DNA of 10,151 bases from JAXDBV01 sp034678415 (lineage in GTDB: Bacteria; Bacteroidota; Bacteroidia; Bacteroidales; VadinHA17), in NCBI GenBank assembly GCA_034678415.1, contig JAXDBV010000089.1:1-10151 (forward strand). The letters are read 5' to 3'. The notes below the pieces were generated by a model. The model was not told where the DNA came from and searched no databases. It saw only the letters and a program-made list of their open reading frames with translations. The first letter of the stretch is position 1. Every line of letters starts with the position of its first letter. Made by a program: the position numbers and the translations under genes. This document shows, one piece after another, positions 1 to 5,650 of this stretch.

Positions 1-286
1 ACGGCTTGAGGTGTGCCATGGAAGCGCTCATGGCTTTTGCCGACAACAGCATCTGCGGCACAAAGATTTCCTTCCTGCTGAACCGAATTCCCACATTCTC
101 CATGGCCGGGATCAGGGCAAGCTCCAGAATCTCACCTGGGGTGCTACCCGACTGAAGGGCGATGCCTGTCAGTTCATCCACACCGTCCTGGCCTTTCATG
201 TCGGGAGGATAAGGGGATGCTTTATTTATCTTTCCCGCTTCAACACATCTGGCTATTCTTTCAAGAATCTCATTCATAGGTATCAT
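1..286 (-). CDS. Corrinoid (B12-binding) methyl-transfer protein, N-terminal part, runs off left edge
   Basis: The minus frame is open from an ATG at 286 to the window edge, giving 95 residues, and the rest of the gene lies outside. Residues about 40-95 match the helical cap domain (B12-binding_2) that precedes the Rossmann cobalamin domain in corrinoid proteins of methanol, methylamine and O-demethylase methyltransferase systems. Typical pieces are GEILELALIPAMENVGIRF (51-69), then EIFVPQMLLSAKAM (73-86) and a closing HLKP (92-95). In the family this protein carries the methyl group on cobalt between a substrate-specific methyltransferase and a second one acting on a folate or thiol acceptor, in the cytoplasm. 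The cobalamin-binding DxHxxG motif would be beyond the edge and cannot be checked. An in-frame ATG at 277 is an equally possible start. A stop lies upstream in frame, so no longer ATG start exists. The stretch at residues 20-39 has no match to the family that I recognise. The substrate cannot be told from this fragment, and methionine-synthase-like or regulator homologues share this cap. Confidence 0.82.
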   Translation of the reverse strand, partial: MIPMNEILERIARCVEAGKINKASPYPPDMKGQDGVDELTGIALQSGSTPGEILELALIPAMENVGIRFSRKEIFVPQMLLSAKAMSASMAHLKP

Positions 287-306
287 GATTATTGCATTGT
301 GCCATT

Positions 307-1155
307 TCAGGACAACGCGCGTTTAAAATGATGAAAAAGATTGTTATTCTTTAAAATGATACGTTGTAGAGCAGTTACCTGCACAATTGCTGATGGCAGA
401 CATATTGAATATCGCGGCAGAGATTTTACATGATTGTGGATAGGAATACCCGTATCCTGATCAATAATACTGTATGAATTTAATTGCTTCCTCCATGACT
501 GGAACCGGCATGATGGAGGTGCCAGGGAAAGACACTGTATACCTGCCGGGCGGGAACAACCGGTATGATCATACTGATTATTAGAAAATGTCATGTAATT
601 CTTATACATACCGGCTTCTGTCAGATCCCTGCAATAAAATAAACTTCCGACAAAAATAATCATATGAAGTTTATTTCCAAATAAGCAGGATGCTGAATAC
701 CCGTTGCCGGGAGAGGTTACAAACGATGCTTTGCATATTTTGCCGTGAGTTGCACCGGCAGTCTGAATGGCCACGGGAACAGAATCAACCATGGGAATAG
801 TCTTGTCTTTTTCAGGCGCGTGGATGACTTCCTGATGTACATACCACGGCGACGTTAAATTTCTTTTCCTGTACCGGCCGGAGTGGCTGTGGCAAATGAT
901 GTCCGGAAGTTCTTTTGTATGATAGCTGTTGAACAGGTCCCGGGGAAGTCTTTCCGGTCCGGTTTGCATTGATTTTACGGCAACAGCCAGCCACTGACTC
1001 TTTCCGGCGGATACTCCTGGTTTGTCAGTATTATCAAAAGAATTGTCATATGGATCGTTCCGCTGTATGAAAACAGTTACGACAGGGTACACCCGCCTGG
1101 TGAGGAGTAATGGCAGGCGATGCATAATGGGAGTAACCGGCGGATTGAAAAACAT
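307..1155 (-). CDS. Unidentified open frame (282 aa), doubtful gene or remnant
   Basis: An ATG at 1155 opens a 282-codon frame that ends 20 bp before the corrinoid protein start. I recognise no domain, signal peptide, lipobox or membrane segment. Its length favours a gene, since such a stretch without stops is unlikely by chance at this GC content. The composition argues against one: only about five Glu in 282 residues, few Asp, about eight Cys, and many His, Ser, Pro and Asn, unlike the other proteins here. Patches such as LPRDLFNSYHTKELPDI (about residues 69-85) and DLTEAGMYKNYMTFSNNQYD look protein-like without pointing to a family. It could be a fast-evolving accessory gene, the remains of a degraded gene, or an accidental frame. 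The other frames in this stretch are broken by stops and offer no better candidate. Confidence 0.28.
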   Translation of the reverse strand: MFFNPPVTPIMHRLPLLLTRRVYPVVTVFIQRNDPYDNSFDNTDKPGVSAGKSQWLAVAVKSMQTGPERLPRDLFNSYHTKELPDIICHSHSGRYRKRNLTSPWYVHQEVIHAPEKDKTIPMVDSVPVAIQTAGATHGKICKASFVTSPGNGYSASCLFGNKLHMIIFVGSLFYCRDLTEAGMYKNYMTFSNNQYDHTGCSRPAGIQCLSLAPPSCRFQSWRKQLNSYSIIDQDTGIPIHNHVKSLPRYSICLPSAIVQVTALQRIILKNNNLFHHFKRALS

Positions 1156-1434
1156 CTGAAATGAAGATATACAGGGTTGTACATTATTTTTCGTGCACTT
1201 GATATAAGGATTTATACTTGCCCTCCATGATCAACCGGCTACTATTTTTTATCCGGAGCTTATGGTACGAAGAACAACCGGGATGACAACGATCTATTCC
1301 TGATGGATCTGGAGAAATATCCGGGGGATTTTATTAACCGATTCACATCCATATGTTTAACCTAAACCAAGAAGTTGAAAAGAAAGGTGGTAGTTCATGC
1401 ATGAAAGAATAAAATCCCCCGGAATATTTAATTG
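1156..1434. other. Intergenic stretch downstream of the xylanase, no convincing gene
   Basis: This 279-bp stretch lies between the stop of the GH10 gene and the doubtful frame ending its left side. It holds a long inverted repeat (listed separately) and a 12-bp perfect palindrome, ttcatgcatgaa, at 1394-1405 inside the repeat's loop. On the plus strand a stop-free run at 1231-1365 encodes 44 residues, ending with pieces such as LFLMDLEKYPGDFINRF, but it has no early start codon and a stop directly upstream. It may be the broken tail of a former plus-strand gene or chance. I see no promoter, tRNA or T-run terminator here. Confidence 0.5.
1315..1429. repeat. Long inverted repeat just downstream of the xylanase gene
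   Basis: The left arm at 1321-1335 (ccgggggattttatt) is matched perfectly by its reverse complement at 1408-1422. The match extends another six bases after a one-base bulge, so the arms are 1315-1335 and 1408-1429, with 72 bp between the core arms. In the transcript of the xylanase gene this would form a stem of about 21 pairs starting about 6 nt after the stop codon. There is no uridine tract after the stem, so it is not a standard intrinsic terminator. An mRNA-stabilising 3' structure, an unusual terminator, or the ends of a small lost element are all possible. Confidence 0.6.
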
Positions 1435-2538
1435 TCAAAAGTTTATGACTGTAAAGTATGCCTGTTTTGGATTATAATTTGTATCAAAAAGAAGCGGATA
1501 GTTTTTTCTTCCCGGTACCGGGAAGTTATCCAGCCATGTATGGTTATCGGTCAGTCCCCAGAATGTGACAGATGTGATATGTTCCTTATAGTTCCTGAAA
1601 GTACTGAACAGTCTGCCGTAGGCAGCAGCCAGTGTAAGACCCAGCTCCTCTGTATAAGGAATTTCCGGGTCTGAGGTGGAGGGATAGACCGACACATCCA
1701 GTTCCGTGATATGGAGTTCAATATCCAGTGATCTGTATTTGTCGAGTGCGGCGGTAAGAATAGCGTCGGAAGGGTATTCAATGTTCCAGTGTCCCTGCAA
1801 TCCCATACCGTCGACGAGGTTTCTGGCTTTGAGTTGTGATAATAATTCATAAATCTTGTCTCTCTTCACCGGATTCAATTCGGAATAGTCGTTATAGAAG
1901 AGCTTTGCCTCAGGGTCGGCTGTCCTGGCGGTTTCAAATGCTTTAAAGATATAGTCTTCACTGCAGATATTGTACCATGGTGAAGTCCTGTAGAATCTAC
2001 TTCCGTCGTCTATGGCTTCGTTGACCACGTCCCATGCATAGATCTTTCCCTTAAAATGTGTCATGACGGTTGTAATATGGGAGGCGAGCCGCTGGAGCAC
2101 CAGTTCTTTGGAAGCGGTGGCATTCCCGTCCTTAAAGACCCATGCGGGCACCTGGTTATGCCAGCAGAGGGTATGGCCCCTTACACAGATGCCATTTTCT
2201 TCGGCGAAGGTAACGAGGGCATCGGCCGGCGCGAAGTTAAAAGTACCTTCGGAGGGCTGCAGTGCTGACCACTTCATCACGTTTTCGGCAGCCAGGCTGC
2301 TGAAGTGGCGCTTCATCAAGGCTACATCAGCTGCATTGTTGAGTGTGGCAGGCTCAATAGCCACACCGATATAGAAATACTCGGTGTAGGGGTAATAATC
2401 CTTAAGACCTTCGCTTACCTGCAGGTATTCCTGAAGGTTTTTCGGGCGAGAATCCTTTTCCGGCGGATCGGTATCATCATTGCCGCAAGAAACAGTTCCC
2501 AGGAAAAGCATGAATAATATATGCACATTGCTTTTCAT
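1435..2538 (-). CDS. Endo-1,4-beta-xylanase, glycoside hydrolase family 10, lipoprotein
   Basis: This is a 367-residue GH10 enzyme that cleaves internal beta-1,4 bonds of xylan with retention of configuration. A lipoprotein signal ends at Cys18 (GTVSC), followed by an acidic GNDDTD stretch and a short linker, so outer-surface or periplasmic anchoring is expected. The catalytic barrel covers about residues 50-365. The acid/base is Glu174 in WDVVNEA and the nucleophile is Glu279 in HITELDVS. The usual substrate-binding residues are all present with family spacing: Glu85, Asn86, Lys89, His122, Trp126, Asn173, Gln248, His250, Trp327 and Trp335. No carbohydrate-binding module is inserted in or attached to the barrel, unlike some gut Bacteroidetes GH10 enzymes, so its length is that of a minimal enzyme. 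It lies behind a hairpin terminator and a 223-bp gap from the upstream lipoprotein gene. The ATG at 2538 is chosen because it gives a complete lipoprotein signal. Active-site completeness suggests a working enzyme; the preferred xylan type is not readable. Confidence 0.97.
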   Translation of the reverse strand: MKSNVHILFMLFLGTVSCGNDDTDPPEKDSRPKNLQEYLQVSEGLKDYYPYTEYFYIGVAIEPATLNNAADVALMKRHFSSLAAENVMKWSALQPSEGTFNFAPADALVTFAEENGICVRGHTLCWHNQVPAWVFKDGNATASKELVLQRLASHITTVMTHFKGKIYAWDVVNEAIDDGSRFYRTSPWYNICSEDYIFKAFETARTADPEAKLFYNDYSELNPVKRDKIYELLSQLKARNLVDGMGLQGHWNIEYPSDAILTAALDKYRSLDIELHITELDVSVYPSTSDPEIPYTEELGLTLAAAYGRLFSTFRNYKEHITSVTFWGLTDNHTWLDNFPVPGRKNYPLLFDTNYNPKQAYFTVINF

Positions 2539-2715
2539 TCCCTTGTTTTTCCCGGACCTTTAAAGATAAATTATCCCAGGGGAGACCTTCGGACAATCTT
2601 TCCCGGATTACAGATTTTATGCGTACTGTATCTTTCGACGTTTGTTGTTTATCCGGTGATAACATTCACTCCTTCATCCCTGAGGGAACAGATAGCAACA
2701 TCGTTCAAATAGAAA
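2539..2715. other. Leader and possible promoter region of the xylanase gene
   Basis: This is non-coding sequence between the terminator and the GH10 start. Reading the minus strand, TATCTTTA at 2568-2561 matches seven of eight positions of the Bacteroidetes -7 box TAnnTTTG. The nearest -33-like candidate, ATTG at 2597-2594, is too far upstream (about 25 bp) to make a clean promoter. The run AAACAAGGGA directly abuts the ATG at 2538. Short open frames here have no recognisable content. A separate promoter for the xylanase is an inference drawn mainly from the terminator position. Confidence 0.3.
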
Positions 2716-2754
2716 GAAAGGTTACGGGAACTGTAGTGATTCCCGTAACCTTTT
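2716..2754. terminator. Bidirectional hairpin terminator after the SGBP gene
   Basis: A perfect 11-bp stem, ggttacgggaa at 2720-2730 paired with ttcccgtaacc at 2740-2750, encloses a 9-nt loop. A/T pairs on both sides extend it to about 14 pairs. The plus-strand side ends in tttttt (2751-2756). The minus-strand side ends in TTTCTTTCT (2719-2711). It begins about 8 bp after the stop codon of the four-TIG lipoprotein gene, so it most likely ends the susC-susD-SGBP transcript. Its symmetry would also allow termination from the other direction. Confidence 0.85.
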
Positions 2755-2761
2755 TTACAGG

Positions 2762-4474
2762 CTATTCTTCAATGACAAACTTCACATTATCCATCCCCAG
2801 CACAACATTTCCGTTTCCTGACGGATTTGCGGTGCCAAAGACGAAAGCGATAATACGCAAGCTGTTAGGATGGCAGAATGCAGAAGGTCTGAGGTCTCCG
2901 GATGCGGGCATGTCGGGAGTATACAATCCGCTGTTGGTAGAAGCCTTAAAATCCTTCAGATGCATTCTGAAATGGTGCCATTCACCGTCGGCCATGACAT
3001 AGGAAATAGGGCCGTTATATCCATAGGCATACTCACCGCCGGCGCCCCATCCAAGGGCATCCATCATGTAGACCTTGAATTTCAATGTTCCGTCCTGCTG
3101 TTTCAGCGAATCATCGATGGAAATGACATTCAGATCAAGTTCAAGATAGACTCCGTTCGGATTGGGAGTGTACAAGGAGAAGCGGTCATTGCCTACCGGG
3201 GGGCCCCAAAGATAAAAGCTTTTGGTATGAATGGCTCCACCCATGGTTAACAGGGCATGATCCCCTGTTTCATCCGCGGCAAAGGAACCGAAATTATTAT
3301 TTGCAAACTTATCGTAACGGTCAACCGGGAATACCGTATTCCAGTCATTTATCCACATATTACCCGTGAAGAAGAATGGGGCGGAGGTTTTGACATTCCC
3401 GTTCTTTGTGTACAAGGTGATGACTCCTGCCTTATTCCCTGCCATAGTGAACAGCAACTGCGATGCGGTCTTTGTTGTCAGGTTGACTTTTGTTGTTCCC
3501 ATGTACACAGAGTCCACAAGGTCGAGCTTGGTTCCTGTGATCGAGAATGCCCTGATGATACCGGCGTCTTCCTTGCCCTTTTCAGGAGTAATGGAAGATA
3601 TGGCTGGCAGGTTAACCACGAAGGCACTTTCCACAACCCCATCAAATATTGTCAGCCGGATATTACCTGTGGTGGCTCCTGTCGGCACATAACATGTAAT
3701 CATGGTATCGGCCCAGGCTGTAAAGGTAACGCTGGTTGCACCGAATTCAACCATTGTGACCTGGTCCATCATGGTTCCTTTAATGGTAACCGAGTCGCCG
3801 ATATCAAGGTCATTTGCCGGTGGCTCAATTGAGGTGATCTTCGGCAGTTCAAGGGATAATTCCTTATCGCTGGCCGATATGGCGGGTTTGAGCATCCCGT
3901 AATCTGTCATGAAGGTGTAGTACAGGTTTATCTTGGCTGTTTTCAGTCCCACCGGTGCGATCACCTGCATCTGGGATGCTGTGGGTGTGCCTGTGACTTC
4001 TGCCTTCAGGTTACCGATATACACCGAATCCACCTCATCCAGCAGGTTACCTGTAATGGTGATCACATCACCGCTGCCGGCAATGGCAGGGCTGAAGTCG
4101 ATAATGGTGGGAATGGGCGTTTCGTCAACGACGAAATTATCCACGGAAGATATGACGGAACTTGGTTTTACCAGCTTGATTCTTCCTGTCATTGCTCCCA
4201 CGGGGATAACCACGTTTATTGTTGTGGTTGACTGTGAGGTGACCTCACCGGCCACACTGCCGAAGCCGACCTGCAGCACATCGTCCAATCCGGTCCCCTC
4301 GATCTTGACGGTGGATCCAGGGAAGCCATGTGATGGGGTGAAGGTAAAAGGCGATTCATATGTTACCGGATCGATAGATATATCGCCGGGTTCCTTGCAG
4401 CCTGTGACGATAAAAATAAGCAACAGGGCTGCCAGGGAAGCTTTCATAAGATTATTCAGTATTTTCATATCCAT
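2762..4474 (-). CDS. Surface glycan-binding lipoprotein with four IPT/TIG domains
   Basis: From the ATG at 4474 the protein has 570 residues. A lipoprotein signal ends at Cys26 (FIVTGC), followed by KEPGD, an acid-containing start of the kind that exports Bacteroidetes lipoproteins to the cell surface. Four IPT/TIG immunoglobulin-like domains follow at about 41-116, 121-208, 211-288 and 290-370. Each has the pattern of a Pro-rich first strand, then a TxxGxxLDxVxxVxxG block; LDEVDSVYIG and LDLVDSVYMG in domains two and four are nearly identical. The C-terminal domain at about 372-570 is rich in aromatics (WINDWN, FYLWGPP, GWGAGGEYAYGY) and resembles the polysaccharide-binding end of SGBP-B proteins. 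By family role the TIG stalk projects this domain to catch polymer for SusCD; xylan is inferred from the GH10 neighbour. A TTG codon at 4492 would lengthen the frame and overlap the upstream gene. The ATG at 4474, 7 bp after that gene's stop, or the one at 4468, fits the signal peptide better. Confidence 0.9.
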   Translation of the reverse strand: MDMKILNNLMKASLAALLLIFIVTGCKEPGDISIDPVTYESPFTFTPSHGFPGSTVKIEGTGLDDVLQVGFGSVAGEVTSQSTTTINVVIPVGAMTGRIKLVKPSSVISSVDNFVVDETPIPTIIDFSPAIAGSGDVITITGNLLDEVDSVYIGNLKAEVTGTPTASQMQVIAPVGLKTAKINLYYTFMTDYGMLKPAISASDKELSLELPKITSIEPPANDLDIGDSVTIKGTMMDQVTMVEFGATSVTFTAWADTMITCYVPTGATTGNIRLTIFDGVVESAFVVNLPAISSITPEKGKEDAGIIRAFSITGTKLDLVDSVYMGTTKVNLTTKTASQLLFTMAGNKAGVITLYTKNGNVKTSAPFFFTGNMWINDWNTVFPVDRYDKFANNNFGSFAADETGDHALLTMGGAIHTKSFYLWGPPVGNDRFSLYTPNPNGVYLELDLNVISIDDSLKQQDGTLKFKVYMMDALGWGAGGEYAYGYNGPISYVMADGEWHHFRMHLKDFKASTNSGLYTPDMPASGDLRPSAFCHPNSLRIIAFVFGTANPSGNGNVVLGMDNVKFVIEE

Positions 4475-4481
4475 GGTTTTC

Positions 4482-5612
4482 TTAGTCAGCAATAATGAAC
4501 TTGATGTTATCGATCGATATTTTCTCTCCGAAGTTGGCGTTAGCCGTTTGAGCCGGAGGCTGAATCTTTACGCCAGAGATATCATTAAACGGAGGTAACG
4601 GCACTTCGGGTGGGAAAGTGCCTCCGTAACCGGAGCCCATATCGTTGAAGGAGAGGGAAACCTGGTTCCATCCGATCACCATGGGGAGAGTCTTTCCCCA
4701 GACATCACTGCCGCGCGCGATCATTACATTGACATTCATTGCCTTGGTCAGCTTGATGTCGAGTTTTAGCGTTACCTTCGTGAGATCAGTAATCGTATCA
4801 GGCAGGTTTACGATGTAGAAGTCAACATTTCCTCCCCAGCCGGTGCCATTGTCCTTAATCGTGAAGGTCCAATAGTTGTTTCTCGGGAATTCTCCGGTTT
4901 CAAGCACATCGTTATCAAGGTTTCCGTTGCTGCTGATGAAGCCGTCGGTTTTGTTATGAGAACTGTTCCCGTCAAAATCGTTGATCATGATTTCTGTTCC
5001 CAGTAACAGCGGATAAGGGCTTGTGGATATACCGCCGCTTTCCGTTTCGATGGTCAGATCACCTCCCGTGAATCCTTCGGGTGTTGCCACGTAAAGGATC
5101 TTGTCCGATTCAATAACCATGCTGGAAGTGACATCCACATCATTGATCCTGACAACCTTGGCCAGGTGCAGTTCCTTACCCAGGATGGTAATTGTTTCTG
5201 ACGGTTGAGCCGCTTCGGGCGACATGGCATAAATCACGGGCGGTGAGATGATCCTGATACCCCTCTGAGCCAGGCCTTTGCCCGAGAAGAAAAAGTTTAT
5301 GGTGACCACATCACCCAGCGGAGCCGTAGCCGGTATGGTTAATTTCAGTTCTGACGAGGAAACAACGGTAAATACCACCGGGACATTATCGGTGTTCAGC
5401 ATGATCTTATATACCTTATCCAGGTCTTTTCCGGTGACGGTCAGTACATCTCCGGGCTGAGTCACTTCCTTGTTAATGGCAGCGATCTTGTCATTCATAT
5501 CAATAATATTGGATTCCATAAAGTCTTCCTTCTCAACACAACCTGACAGGAGTAAGGTGACAATCAATAATGGAACCAGCATTAATCCTGATTTGATTTT
5601 TATCTGTTTCAT
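4482..5612 (-). CDS. Surface glycan-binding lipoprotein with two TIG-like domains
   Basis: The protein has 376 residues from the ATG at 5612. A hydrophobic signal ends at Cys25 (LLLSGC), followed by VEKED, an acidic surface-export type start. Two TIG-like beta domains follow, about 38-122 (QPGDVLTVTGKDLDKV) and 124-204 (QPSETITILGKELHLAKV). The C-terminal domain at about 208-376 starts INDFDG and contains several Trp and Tyr residues (NNYWTF, GTGWGG, DVWGK, GWNQV), with a final IDNIKFIIAD strand like that of beta-sandwich carbohydrate-binding modules. This is the usual SGBP plan: anchor, stalk and binding tip. It sits 38 bp after susD and 7 bp before the second SGBP, in an operon position typical of SusE/SGBP proteins. 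A GTG at 5639 would add nine residues ahead of the signal peptide; I prefer the ATG. The binding tip differs clearly from that of the next gene, so the two proteins may recognise different features of the same polymer. The ligand is inferred from the xylanase. Confidence 0.88.
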   Translation of the reverse strand: MKQIKIKSGLMLVPLLIVTLLLSGCVEKEDFMESNIIDMNDKIAAINKEVTQPGDVLTVTGKDLDKVYKIMLNTDNVPVVFTVVSSSELKLTIPATAPLGDVVTINFFFSGKGLAQRGIRIISPPVIYAMSPEAAQPSETITILGKELHLAKVVRINDVDVTSSMVIESDKILYVATPEGFTGGDLTIETESGGISTSPYPLLLGTEIMINDFDGNSSHNKTDGFISSNGNLDNDVLETGEFPRNNYWTFTIKDNGTGWGGNVDFYIVNLPDTITDLTKVTLKLDIKLTKAMNVNVMIARGSDVWGKTLPMVIGWNQVSLSFNDMGSGYGGTFPPEVPLPPFNDISGVKIQPPAQTANANFGEKISIDNIKFIIAD

Positions 5613-5650
5613 AGTAAATTCTTTTAATGGTTTTATCACCTGATATTCTC

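Noticed and set aside
11..331. Plus-strand open frame of about 106 codons at the left edge
   Set aside because: It is antisense to the recognisable corrinoid cap domain and its product resembles nothing.
812..994. Short minus-strand frame of 60 codons within the 307-1155 region
   Set aside because: It is short, with Arg/Ser/Pro-rich content and no start context, and overlaps a longer frame; no support as a gene.
4475..4492. Overlap of the two SGBP genes through an earlier TTG start
   Set aside because: The longer start adds residues before the signal peptide and needs a rare start codon. The ATG at 4474 or 4468 gives a normal lipoprotein signal without overlap.
3257..4598. Long plus-strand open frames (about 190 and 220 codons) opposite the two SGBP genes
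   Set aside because: They lie antisense to clearly coding TIG-domain proteins and have low-complexity, family-less products. The codon pattern of the minus-strand genes explains them.
5613..5639. Upstream GTG start for the two-TIG SGBP
   Set aside because: It adds nine residues ahead of a complete signal peptide. The ATG at 5612 is more natural and leaves a 38-bp gap after susD.
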